A stretch of 64,000 bases of DNA from Planomonospora_B alba (GTDB lineage: Bacteria > Actinomycetota > Actinomycetes > Streptosporangiales > Streptosporangiaceae): NCBI RefSeq assembly GCF_039534085.1, contig NZ_BAAAUT010000025.1, forward strand, positions 44,823 to 108,822, read 5' to 3'. Position numbers and translations under genes: made by a program. Position 1 is the stretch's first letter; each line of letters starts with the position of its first letter. Under the pieces are notes generated by a model. That model did no database searches. It was not told the origin of the DNA and saw only the letters and a program-made list of their open reading frames with translations. Below, one piece after another: positions 24,359 to 32,551 of this stretch.

Positions 24359-25285
24359 ATGTCCAAGAGATCATGCTCGATTCTCGCCCTGTCCATCTCG
24401 GCGGCCGTCCTCAGCGGGTGCGGGGGCGCCGCCGAGGGCACCGGTCCCGCGCCCGGCGCGGCCGCGAACACGGGTGCGACCGCGAACACGGGTGCGGCCG
24501 CCGCCAAGGACAAGCGGCACCGGTTCGAGGCGGTCAAAGCCGACTGCATGAAGCAGAAGGGCTTCACGTACGTCCCGCACATCCGGCCCGCCGGACCGGA
24601 GAACGAGGAGGAGCGCCGCCGCGACTCCGGCGACTACCGCGCCATGCGGGAATACCGCGCGAAGTACGGGTTCGGGGTCTTCTCCACGCACGTCTACCCC
24701 GACGAGACCGGCGCCCCCGGCGCAGGGCCCGGCGACACCGCCGACCCCAACGCCAAGACGCAGGCGTCGCTCTCCCCCGCCCAGCTCACCGCCTACCGCA
24801 AGGCCAAGGACGCCTGCGTGGCCGAGGCGGGCAAGCAGGTGCTCGGGCTGACGCTGAAGTCGAACCTCGACTACCTCGGACAGCTCGCCAAAGCCCACAA
24901 GAGGGCCAGGGCCGACCGGCTCGACGGCGACCCGGAGCTCGTGGAACTGGCCGGTTCCATGGCCACCTGCCTCAAGGGCAAGGGCTACCGGGTCACCGAC
25001 ACCAGGCCGACGGCCATCGTCAGACGCGGTGAGATCGCGTTCATGGTGCAGCAGAGCAGGCTGGGCCGTGAGCAGAACCCCGACCAGGCCGGAGGTCCGA
25101 AGCTGACCGAGGAGACCGTGGAGTCCGTGAGGCCCACGCTCACCCCCGAGGAGGCCAGGCCGTACCTGGACAAGGAGATCAAGGCGGCGCTCGACGACCT
25201 GGAGTGCGGCAAGGACTTCTACGCGGCCTTCGCGCCGAAGAAGACGGAGCTCCAGCACCGGATCAACGACCAGTACGCCTTCTGA
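24359..25285 (+). CDS. lipoprotein of the PadR-controlled transporter operon
   Basis: A 308-residue protein. It begins with a type II signal, SILALSISAAVLSGCGG, with lipidated Cys at the LSGC lipobox. An Ala/Gly/Thr linker follows, then a charged helical domain with four further Cys residues in pairs (KADCMKQKGF, AKDACVAEA, MATCLKGKGY, DDLECGKDF). This spacing recalls small extracytoplasmic proteins that accompany MacAB-like transporters in actinomycetes. The ATG at 24359 sits just after the perfect operator. The adaptor gene starts 6 bases after its stop. A role in substrate capture is inferred. Confidence 0.82.
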   Translation: MSKRSCSILALSISAAVLSGCGGAAEGTGPAPGAAANTGATANTGAAAAKDKRHRFEAVKADCMKQKGFTYVPHIRPAGPENEEERRRDSGDYRAMREYRAKYGFGVFSTHVYPDETGAPGAGPGDTADPNAKTQASLSPAQLTAYRKAKDACVAEAGKQVLGLTLKSNLDYLGQLAKAHKRARADRLDGDPELVELAGSMATCLKGKGYRVTDTRPTAIVRRGEIAFMVQQSRLGREQNPDQAGGPKLTEETVESVRPTLTPEEARPYLDKEIKAALDDLECGKDFYAAFAPKKTELQHRINDQYAF

Positions 25286-25291
25286 CGGCCC

Positions 25292-27025
25292 ATGAAGTCC
25301 CCCCGTACGCTCCTCGTCGGCGTCCTCGCCGGCGTCGTGGCCGTCGCCGGCGCGGGCTGGGCGGTCGGCACCCGGCTGCGCTCCCCCGCCGACGAGGCGG
25401 CCCGCCGGGCCGCGCCCGCCGCCTCGCTCGTCACCGCCGCGGTCGAGCGGCGCAGGCTCGTCAGCACCGTGGTGCTCAGCGGAACCCTGGAGTACGGCTC
25501 CCCGCTGCCGGTCACCCTGGCCGGCGTGGTCGGCGGCACGTCCGAGCTGCAGCGCGTCACCCGGGCGCCGCGCCAGGGCCGGATCAAGGAGGGCGCCGTG
25601 CTGATGGAGGTCAACGGCCGCCCGGTGTTCGCGCTGCGCGGCGCGGTGCCGATGCACCGCACGATCGCCCCCGGCGGTGAAGGGGACGACGTGGAGCAGC
25701 TCCAGCGGGCCCTGCGCAGACTCGGGTACGGCGCGCCCGCGTCGGGCGTGTTCGACCGGGCCACGATCGCCGCGGTCACCCGGATGTACGCCGAGAAGGG
25801 GTACGAGGCCCAGCGGCCGACACTGGCCGACCGGCAGACGTACGACACGCTGCGCAAGGCCGTGCGGGCGGCCGAGGAGACGCTGGCGACCGAGAAGAAG
25901 GCCCTGGACCAGGGGCGCGACGTGCTTCCGCTGAAGGTACGGCTCGACAACGCGAAGGAGGACCTGGAGTCGGCGCGCGCCGCGCTGGCCGCGGCCGAGT
26001 CCCGGGAGCTCACGCCCGCGGACGAGACCAGGCGGGCGGCGGCCGAGTCGGCCGTGCGGGCGGCGGAGGAACGGCTGCTGGAGGCCGAGCAGGCGCTCGC
26101 GGCCGCGCGGAACCGGCCGGGCGGCGCCCCCACCGGCCTCCCGGCGGGAGCGGCCGCGCCCACCCCCGTTCCCGGACCCGCCGCCGACACGGCGCTGCTG
26201 GAGCTGAAGGCCGCCAACGCCAGGGCGGACCTGGCTGCGGCGCAGGAGGCCCTCGACCGGGTCGTGGAGGAGGCCGGGGAGGCGCGGGAGGCCAGGCTGG
26301 AGGAACTGCGCAAGGCCGTGCGGACCGCGAAGGAGGCGGTGGTCACCGCCGAGCAGGCGCTGCGCCAGGCCAGGCGGCTCTCCCCGGCCCGGCTCAAGGT
26401 GGCCAACGCCAGGAAGGACGTGGCGGCGGCCAGGGACCTGCTGGCCGAGTACGCCCGCACGTACGGCGTGTCGATCCCGCCGGGCGAGGTGGTCTTCCTG
26501 CCGGAGCTGCCGGCCCGCGTGCAGAAGGTCTCGGTGAAGCCGGGGCAGCCCGTCGAGGACGCGGTGGCCACGGTGACCGGCTCGACGTTCGCGGTGACCG
26601 GATCGGTCGAGGCGGCGGAGTCGGAGCTGCTGCGGCCCGGCATGGAGGCCGTCATCGAGCTGGACACCGGCGGGACGTACCCGGCCAGGCTCGCCGCGGT
26701 CGGCGAGAAGGCCCGGCTCCCGGGCGCCGCCGAGCCGCCGGAGGGCTCCCGTCCCGTCCTGCTCACGCCGTCGTCCGGCAAGGGCCTGAAAGCCGGCACG
26801 GCCGTGACCGTGCGGGTGACCGTGGGGGCGACCGAGGAACCGGTGCTGGTCGTGCCGGTGGCCGCGGTGATCACCTCGGCGGACGGCAGGGCGCGGGTGC
26901 GGGTCGAGTACGCCACCGACCGCACCAGGGACGTCGAGGTGCGCACGGGCTTGACCGCCGACGGGAACGTCGAGGTCAGCGGCGCGATCAAGGAGGGTGA
27001 CCGGGTGGTGGTCGGCGATGCCTGA
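25292..27025 (+). CDS. HlyD/MacA-like adaptor with a peptidoglycan-binding domain
   Basis: A 577-residue protein with one N-terminal membrane anchor (TLLVGVLAGVVAVAGAGWAV). Residues about 128-175 form a PG_binding_1 domain (DDVEQLQRALRRLGYGAPAS, then GVFDRATIAAVTRMY). Residues about 180-390 are long Ala/Glu/Arg helices forming a coiled-coil hairpin. The C-terminal part has lipoyl/barrel segments (ARVQKVSVKPGQPV, KAGTAVTVRVTV and VLVVPVAAVITSADGRARV). In Gram-positive bacteria such adaptors link an ABC pump to the cell wall. Its stop overlaps the ATPase start by 8 bases. Confidence 0.86.
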   Translation: MKSPRTLLVGVLAGVVAVAGAGWAVGTRLRSPADEAARRAAPAASLVTAAVERRRLVSTVVLSGTLEYGSPLPVTLAGVVGGTSELQRVTRAPRQGRIKEGAVLMEVNGRPVFALRGAVPMHRTIAPGGEGDDVEQLQRALRRLGYGAPASGVFDRATIAAVTRMYAEKGYEAQRPTLADRQTYDTLRKAVRAAEETLATEKKALDQGRDVLPLKVRLDNAKEDLESARAALAAAESRELTPADETRRAAAESAVRAAEERLLEAEQALAAARNRPGGAPTGLPAGAAAPTPVPGPAADTALLELKAANARADLAAAQEALDRVVEEAGEAREARLEELRKAVRTAKEAVVTAEQALRQARRLSPARLKVANARKDVAAARDLLAEYARTYGVSIPPGEVVFLPELPARVQKVSVKPGQPVEDAVATVTGSTFAVTGSVEAAESELLRPGMEAVIELDTGGTYPARLAAVGEKARLPGAAEPPEGSRPVLLTPSSGKGLKAGTAVTVRVTVGATEEPVLVVPVAAVITSADGRARVRVEYATDRTRDVEVRTGLTADGNVEVSGAIKEGDRVVVGDA

Positions 27026-27695
27026 ACCGCCGGTCATCGAGCTGAGCCGGGTCTGCCGACGCTTCCCCGCGCGACCGCCCGTCCGCGCGCTGCACGAGGT
27101 CTCACTCCGCGTGGACAGGGGTGACCACGTGGCCGTCATGGGCCCGTCGGGTTCGGGCAAGTCCACCCTGCTGAACGTGCTGGGCCTCCTCGACCGCCCC
27201 ACGTCCGGCCGTTACCTCCTGGACGGCGTGGAGACCACCACGCTCCGGGACGGAGCCAGAACCCGGCTGCGGGGCGACCGGATCGGCTTCGTGTTCCAGT
27301 CCTTCCATCTGCTCCCCCACCGCAGCGTGGTGGAGAACGTGATGCTCGCCGAGATCTACGGCGGGCCGGCGCGCAGGGGCAGAAGGGAGCGGGCCCTGGC
27401 GGCGCTGGAGCGGGTCGGTGTCGCCCACCGGGCCGCGTTCGCGCCCAACCTGCTGTCCGGGGGCGAACGCCAGCGCGTGGCCATCGCCAGGGCCCTGATG
27501 GGACAGCCGTCGCTGCTGCTGTGCGACGAGCCGACGGGCAACCTCGACAGCCGCAGCACCGGGGCGGTCCTCGACCTGTTCGACGGGTTGCGGGAGCAGG
27601 GGCTGACGATCGTGCTCATCACGCACGAGCAGGAGGTCGGCGAACGGGCGCGGCGCCGGGTGCGGATCACCGACGGCGTGCTGGTGGAGGAGTGA
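27018..27695 (+). CDS. MacB/LolD-type ABC transporter ATP-binding protein
   Basis: A 225-residue nucleotide-binding domain. Walker A is GPSGSGKST, the Q-loop region FVFQSFHLLPH is typical of the LolD/MacB group, the signature is LSGGERQRVAIARAL, Walker B is LLLCDEPTGNLD, and the switch His is in LITHEQEVG. It powers the FtsX-like permease encoded next. The ATG at 27018 overlaps the adaptor stop; an earlier in-frame start at 26997 lies deeper inside the adaptor gene and is less likely. Its stop and the permease start share one base (TGATG). Confidence 0.95.
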   Translation: MPEPPVIELSRVCRRFPARPPVRALHEVSLRVDRGDHVAVMGPSGSGKSTLLNVLGLLDRPTSGRYLLDGVETTTLRDGARTRLRGDRIGFVFQSFHLLPHRSVVENVMLAEIYGGPARRGRRERALAALERVGVAHRAAFAPNLLSGGERQRVAIARALMGQPSLLLCDEPTGNLDSRSTGAVLDLFDGLREQGLTIVLITHEQEVGERARRRVRITDGVLVEE

Positions 27696-28873
27696 TGCGG
27701 GTACGCGACCTGGTCGGCGAGGCCGTCGCCGGCGTGCTCGCCCGGCCGGTGCGCTCGGCGCTCACCACGCTCGGCACCGTGCTCGGCATCACCACGCTGG
27801 TCGTCACGCTCGGCGTGGCGGCCACCGCGGGCAACCAGATCGTCGGCCGCTTCGACGAGCTGGTCGCCACGGCCATCACCGTGGAGGTCCCCGAGTCCAC
27901 CGGCACGCCGCTGGTGACCTGGGACGCGGTCGAGCGGCTGACCAGGCTGCGCGGCGTGGAATCGGCCGCCGCGGTGGCCGAGCCGGAGGAGGGCGAGAGC
28001 CTGCCCGTACGCGCCAACGACCTGGTGGATCCCACCAGGGTCACCACGCGTTCGCTGACCGTGCTGGCCGCCACGACGGGACTGCCCGAGGCCGCGCGCG
28101 GCCGGATGGTACGGGGCCGCTTCTACGACAGCGGGCACGTACGGCGGGGCGACCGGGTGGCCGTGATCGGTGACGAGGCGGCCAGGATGCTCGGCATCAC
28201 CCGTCTCGACCGGGCACCGGCGGTCTTCGTCGGGAAGCACGCGTACACGGTGATCGGCGTGCTCGGTGACCTGCGCCGGGAGAGGAGCCTGAGCACGGCC
28301 GTGATCGTGCCGCCGACCGCGGGCAGGCGGTTCGGGCTGCGCGACGTCACCCGGGTGCTGGTCAACACCGGCCTGGGCGCCGCGGACCTCATCGCGGGCC
28401 AGGCGCCGACCGCGCTCAGCCCCGGGAACGGCGACATGCTGCAGGTGATCACCCCGCCCAGCCCCACCAGGGCGCGGGACGGGGCGCAGGACGACGTCGA
28501 CGCGCTGTTCCTGATCCTCGGCCTGGTCTCGCTGGTCGTGGGCGCCGTCGGCATCGCCAACGTCACCCTCGTCACCGTGATGGAGCGCGTCCCGGAGATC
28601 GGGCTGCGCCGCTCGCTCGGCGCGGCGCGGCGGCACATCGCCGCCCAGTTCCTGCTGGAGTCCACACTGATCGGGCTCACCGGGGGCGTGATCGGCACCG
28701 CCCTGGGCGTGGTCGCGGTCGTCGCGATCTCGGCCGTCAAGCAGTGGACGCCGCTGCTCGACGTGCGCCTGGCGGTCGCCGCGCCGGTCGCGGGAGCGCT
28801 GGTGGGACTGCTGGCCGGGCTCCATCCGGCGCTGCGCGCGTCCAGGATGGAGCCCGTGGACGCACTCAGGTGA
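27695..28873 (+). CDS. MacB/FtsX-type ABC transporter permease
   Basis: A 392-residue permease. An N-terminal helix (SALTTLGTVLGITTLVVTLG) is followed by a roughly 220-residue extracytoplasmic domain, then three C-terminal helices (about residues 265-385) with the conserved EIGLRRSLGAARRHIAAQFL cytoplasmic loop. It ends in RASRMEPVDALR, the usual tail of MacB permeases. These systems do not move a solute through the membrane; they transmit force to the periplasmic partner. Here the partners would be the adaptor at 25292 and perhaps the lipoprotein at 24359. It is convergent with the phosphatase gene and overlaps it by 8 bases. Confidence 0.93.
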   Translation: MRVRDLVGEAVAGVLARPVRSALTTLGTVLGITTLVVTLGVAATAGNQIVGRFDELVATAITVEVPESTGTPLVTWDAVERLTRLRGVESAAAVAEPEEGESLPVRANDLVDPTRVTTRSLTVLAATTGLPEAARGRMVRGRFYDSGHVRRGDRVAVIGDEAARMLGITRLDRAPAVFVGKHAYTVIGVLGDLRRERSLSTAVIVPPTAGRRFGLRDVTRVLVNTGLGAADLIAGQAPTALSPGNGDMLQVITPPSPTRARDGAQDDVDALFLILGLVSLVVGAVGIANVTLVTVMERVPEIGLRRSLGAARRHIAAQFLLESTLIGLTGGVIGTALGVVAVVAISAVKQWTPLLDVRLAVAAPVAGALVGLLAGLHPALRASRMEPVDALR

Positions 28874-29384
28874 GCCGTTCCGCGCCTCCGGGCGGGGGCG
28901 GCGGGAACCGCAGCACCCAGCGGCGTTGCCACGGAGTCTCCACGGCCCGGTGGTGGTGGTGCTCACGCGCCCAGGCGACGGCGTCGGCCGGGTCGAGACC
29001 GGCCAGGATCGCGAGGCAGGCGATGACCGTGCCGGTGCGGCCGACGCCGCCTCCGCACGCGACCTCCACCGCTGCCCCCGCGCGCGCCCGCTCGTGCAGG
29101 GCGCGGATCCGCCGCACGGCCAGATCGCGGTCGCGCGGCAGGAGGAAGTCGGGCCACAGGATCCACTCGTGCGGCCACCGCAGCCCGCCCTCGTGGCGGC
29201 TGCGGAGCCGGTCGGAGCCGAGGTAGAGGCCGAAGTCGGGCGTCGGCCCCTCCGGCGGCGGACGGCGCAGGCCGCGGCCGCGGATCCAGGAGCCGTCCGG
29301 CAGCCGGATGGCTCCCGCGAGCGGCGGCTCACTCCCCGGCCCGCCGCCCGGCCCGGCCGCCGTGCCGTCCACAGGGTGTTCCAT
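28866..29384 (-). CDS. tyrosine/dual-specificity protein phosphatase
   Basis: A 172-residue phosphatase. The catalytic loop C(X)5R is CGGGVGRTG, with Cys at residue 110, and a WPD loop is present in EWILWPDFLLP. The residue before the catalytic Cys is Ala (EVACGGG) where most family members have His, which may alter the thiol pKa. The C-terminus is helical and ends with a Pro-rich tail. The ATG at 29384 is preceded by an excellent GAGGAGG site, so the longer open frame from 29510 is unlikely. It is convergent with the MacB permease gene. It may act on phosphotyrosine or related phosphoesters; the substrate is unknown. Confidence 0.82.
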   Translation of the reverse strand: MEHPVDGTAAGPGGGPGSEPPLAGAIRLPDGSWIRGRGLRRPPPEGPTPDFGLYLGSDRLRSRHEGGLRWPHEWILWPDFLLPRDRDLAVRRIRALHERARAGAAVEVACGGGVGRTGTVIACLAILAGLDPADAVAWAREHHHHRAVETPWQRRWVLRFPPPPPGGAERLT

Positions 29385-29628
29385 CGGTTCCTCCTCGTGT
29401 CCTCCGTCGAGCGGCGCCGCCCGGATGGACGCGCTCCCCGGGCGTTCCACCGGTGAGGCACCGCGCCGCCGTGCGTCGTGCGGCACGTCCCCGGCCGACC
29501 GGCGTGCCACGCCCAGACACTACGGACGACCGGGCGGGTCCGGAATGAGGCGCGTGGCCGCTGCGGGGCGCGGTGCCGCTCCCGGCGCGCGGGTAGGGAC
29601 GGGAGGGGAGACGGAAGGCGGCGGGAGC

Positions 29629-30432
29629 ATGGGGAACGGATCGGGCACGGCCGTGGTGACGGGGGCCTCGTCGGGGATCGGGGCGGAGTACGCCGCCCGG
29701 CTGGCCGGGCGGGGCTGGGACGTGGTGCTGGTCGCCCGGCGGGCCGACCGGTTGGAGGACCTGGCGCTGCGGTTGCGCGGGGAGACCGGGGCCGCGGTCG
29801 AGACCTTGGCCGCCGATCTGGCCGTGCCCGGTGATCTGTCGCGGGTCGTGGAGCGGGCGGCGGCGCGGGACGTCGGGTTCCTGCTCAACAACGCCGGCAT
29901 CAACGGCTACGGGCCGTTCGCGGACCTCGACCCGCCCCTCATGGCCAGGGTCCTCGACGTCAATGTCGTCGCGCTCACCACCCTCACCAGGGCCGTCGTG
30001 CCCGGCATGCTGGAGCGGGGACGCGGCGCGGTCGTCAATGTGGCCTCGCTGCTGGCCTTCGCCGGCTCCCTGCCTCCCGGGCCGCTGCCGCAACGTGCCG
30101 TGTACGCCGGGACCAAGGGGTACGTGGTCGCCTTCACCCGCACGCTCGCGGCCGAGCTGGCCGGCGGCCCGCTGCGCGTACAGGTGCTGTGCCCGGGGCT
30201 GACCGCCACCGAGTTCCACCTGAGCACGGGGGCGGAGCCGGTGCCGGGACGTGAGCCGTCGGTGCACCGGGAGGGCGGCATGCCGGTGGACGAGGTCGTG
30301 GACGCCTCGCTCTCCGCCCTGGACACCGGCGAGGTGGTCTGCGTACCGGGTCTTCGCGACGGCGGTCCGATCGAGGGACTGGTCGCGGCGGAGCTGACCC
30401 TGCGGACGGCCGCCCGCCTCCGGCGGAGCTGA
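29629..30432 (+). CDS. short-chain dehydrogenase/reductase
   Basis: A 267-residue classical SDR. The cofactor motif is VTGASSGIGAEYAARL, the turn after strand 2 is VARRADRLEDL (Arg suggests NADPH), the structural motif is LLNNAGING, catalytic Ser is in VNVASLLAF, and the catalytic pair is YAGTKGYVVAF. LCPGLTATEFH is the usual loop after strand 6. The substrate is unknown. The ATG at 29629 follows GGCGGGAGC. It appears monocistronic, with a 290-base gap before the TetR gene at 30723. Confidence 0.9.
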   Translation: MGNGSGTAVVTGASSGIGAEYAARLAGRGWDVVLVARRADRLEDLALRLRGETGAAVETLAADLAVPGDLSRVVERAAARDVGFLLNNAGINGYGPFADLDPPLMARVLDVNVVALTTLTRAVVPGMLERGRGAVVNVASLLAFAGSLPPGPLPQRAVYAGTKGYVVAFTRTLAAELAGGPLRVQVLCPGLTATEFHLSTGAEPVPGREPSVHREGGMPVDEVVDASLSALDTGEVVCVPGLRDGGPIEGLVAAELTLRTAARLRRS

Positions 30433-30656
30433 GGGGTGCCGAGGCCGGGAGCGCCGTGCCGTGGCAGCGGCCGTGTCGGCACGGTGACGGCCCGGTGTCA
30501 GAGCGGCCGGCGGCGGTGGGTGCCATGAGCGGTTCAGCGGTCGCGGAGACCGGGTTCCTCGTCACGCCCGGGCGAACGGGTGAGAACTCGTTCCACGACG
30601 CGAGCGCGCCGCCGTCGGCGTCCTGACCGGCGGACGATCCTGCTAGATGTTCTCAT

Positions 30657-30683
30657 CATCCAGATGTTGTTATCATTTGGATG
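30657..30683. promoter_or_regulatory. inverted repeat upstream of the TetR gene at 30723
   Basis: CATCCAGATG (30657-30666) and CATTTGGATG (30674-30683) are 10-base arms with one mismatch, separated by 7 bases. It lies about 40 bases before the TetR start in a locally AT-rich stretch, as expected for an autoregulatory operator overlapping the promoter. Confidence 0.6.
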
Positions 30684-30722
30684 ACGGGCTCCGCGGGGCC
30701 GTAGCGGGCGGAGGGGGCGGGC

Positions 30723-31829
30723 ATGGCGAGACTGACCCGGGCACAGCAGCAGGAGCGCACCCGAGCGGCGGTGCTGGCCGCGGCGAGACAGGAGTTCGCC
30801 GAGCGCGGGTACGCCGACGCCAAGGTCGACCGGATCGCCGAGCGCGCCGCGCTGACCCGCGGCGCGGTGTACTCGAACTTCCCGAGCAAGCGTGCGCTCT
30901 ACCTCGCGGTCCTGGTCGACTCGGTCGGGCACACGGGTGCGGCCCCGCCGCCGTCGCCGTCCGGACTGGCCGACGCCCTGGGCGCCTTCGCCCGCGTGTG
31001 GCTGGAGCGGCTGCCGCTGACCGGTGACACGCCCGCCCACGGGAGGCTGCTGTCGCGCTCACCGGCCGGGTTGTTCGACGACGAGCCGGGCCGCACCGCG
31101 CTGGCGCAGGTCACCAGGCTGGAGGCGGTGCTGCTGGCGCTGGCGCTGGAATCGTGCGCGCCGCACCGCACGGAGCGGGTGCGGCTGGTACGGCTGGCCG
31201 AGCTGCTCCTCACCCTGCTGCACGGGGCCGGGCACCTGGCCGACGCGGCCCCGGGGTTCGGCGACCCCTTCGATGTGGCGCGCGCCTGCGAGCACCTGGC
31301 CGGCCTCGACCTCGCCGACACGTGGGACCCGCCGCACCTGCCCCACGTCGCCCCCGCGCGGCTCGTCCGGGACGCCTGGGAGCCGCCCGCGGGGCTGCCG
31401 GACCAGATCACCGGCCGCCCGGTCGGGCTCGGGACCGACGGGGTGATCGCGGTCCTCGGAACCGCCCGGCTGGAGGCGGCCGAGGAGGCCGTCCGCGCCG
31501 CCCGCCCGGGCGACCAGGTCACCGTGGCCGTGGTGACGGGCGACCCGGCCGAGGTCGGGCGTCTCGTGCGGCTGAGGATCGGCGACCTCGCCGGCTGCCT
31601 GCGGCGCGTGTTCGCCCCGGACGCCTGGCCGGGACTCCGCGTCGTCCTCGACGAGCACGGCGCCGTGGCGGCGGCCGCCGGGATCCCCGGCCCGGACGAC
31701 GCCACCGAGGCCGCGGTGCGCATCCGGGCGGGCGAGGTCGCCGCCCGGGCCTGCGGGCGGGGCGCCGCCCACGCCGCGGCGGCCGCGGACGGCTCGGCCG
31801 CCCCGCGCTCCGGCGGAGCCGGGAGATGA
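30723..31829 (+). CDS. TetR-family regulator with a long C-terminal extension
   Basis: A 368-residue protein, far longer than the usual 190-220. Residues 5-60 are the DNA-binding domain (RTRAAVLAAARQEFAERGYA, then KVDRIAERAALTRGAVYSNF). A helical ligand domain runs to about residue 200. The last 150 residues contain GVIAVLGTARLEAAEEAVRA, then DQVTVAVVTGDPAEVGRLVR and LRVVLDEHGAVAAAAGI, an alpha/beta pattern that resembles a worn thioredoxin-like fold. The ATG at 30723 follows CGGAGGGGG. An inverted repeat upstream suggests self-control. It is first in a three-gene set with the winged-helix and PPDK-like proteins. Confidence 0.85.
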   Translation: MARLTRAQQQERTRAAVLAAARQEFAERGYADAKVDRIAERAALTRGAVYSNFPSKRALYLAVLVDSVGHTGAAPPPSPSGLADALGAFARVWLERLPLTGDTPAHGRLLSRSPAGLFDDEPGRTALAQVTRLEAVLLALALESCAPHRTERVRLVRLAELLLTLLHGAGHLADAAPGFGDPFDVARACEHLAGLDLADTWDPPHLPHVAPARLVRDAWEPPAGLPDQITGRPVGLGTDGVIAVLGTARLEAAEEAVRAARPGDQVTVAVVTGDPAEVGRLVRLRIGDLAGCLRRVFAPDAWPGLRVVLDEHGAVAAAAGIPGPDDATEAAVRIRAGEVAARACGRGAAHAAAAADGSAAPRSGGAGR

Positions 31830-31837
31830 CCTCCTCC

Positions 31838-31897
31838 TCCCGGCACACCCCCGGTATCGAGACGAGTTCTCCCGGCACACCCCGGTATCGAGACGAG
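31838..31897. repeat. tandem direct repeat of about 28 bp
   Basis: TCCCGGCACACC followed by CCGGTATCGAGACGAG occurs at 31838-31866 and again at 31870-31897, with one extra C in the first copy. It fills the gap between the TetR stop and the next start. It could be a doubled regulatory site or a slippage product. Confidence 0.7.
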
Positions 31898-31918
31898 ACG
31901 GACGGAAGGCCTGCCGAC

Positions 31919-32545
31919 ATGATGGGACCACCCGGTTCGACCGGCGATGACCTGCTGGTGCTCCACACCCTTCGCTGCATCGGGTTCGCCGGTGCCGCCC
32001 GCGTGGCGGAGGCGGCGGGACTGCCCCGGCCCGTCGTGGAGTCCGAGCTGGACGATCTGGTGGCGGCCGGCCTCGTCTCGCACGATCCCGGGGACTTCGG
32101 CGGGTGGGGGCTGACCGAGGCCGGCCGCGCCGCGGACGCCGAGCGGATCTCCCGGGAGCTGGACGCCACCGGCGCCCGGGCCGCGGTGACCGCGGCGTAC
32201 GAGGACTTCCTCGTGCTCAACCCGGAGCTTCTCGACATCTGCACGGCCTGGCAGCTGCGGTCCGCCGACGGCGCCTTCGCGCCGAACGACCACACCGACC
32301 CCGCCTACGACGCCCGGGTCCTGGAGCGGCTCGCGGACCTCCACCGGCGCGCCGACACCGTCTGCGCGGAGCTGTCCGCAGCGCTGCTCCGGTTCCGGCG
32401 CTACCGGGTACGGCTCGCCCGCGCGCTGGACCGGGCCGGATCCGGCGCGGTGCAGTACGTGACGGACGATCTGGAGGCGTACCACACCGTGTGGTTCCAG
32501 CTCCACGAGGACCTGCTGGCCACCCTGGGCATCCCGAGGCGCTGA
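31919..32545 (+). CDS. winged-helix protein paired with a PPDK-like enzyme
   Basis: A 208-residue protein. Residues 8-70 look like a winged helix: LLVLHTLRCIGFAGAARVAE, then LPRPVVESELDDLVAAGLVS and WGLTEAGRAADAERI. The rest is helical and contains LNPELLDICTAWQL, NDHTDPAYDARVLERLADLH and TDDLEAYHTVWFQLHEDLL. No family was recognised. The ATG at 31919 follows GACGGAAGG. The PPDK-like gene begins 6 bases after its stop, so the two are almost certainly co-transcribed, and the protein may regulate or assist that enzyme. Confidence 0.75.
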   Translation: MMGPPGSTGDDLLVLHTLRCIGFAGAARVAEAAGLPRPVVESELDDLVAAGLVSHDPGDFGGWGLTEAGRAADAERISRELDATGARAAVTAAYEDFLVLNPELLDICTAWQLRSADGAFAPNDHTDPAYDARVLERLADLHRRADTVCAELSAALLRFRRYRVRLARALDRAGSGAVQYVTDDLEAYHTVWFQLHEDLLATLGIPRR

Positions 32546-32551
32546 ACCGCC

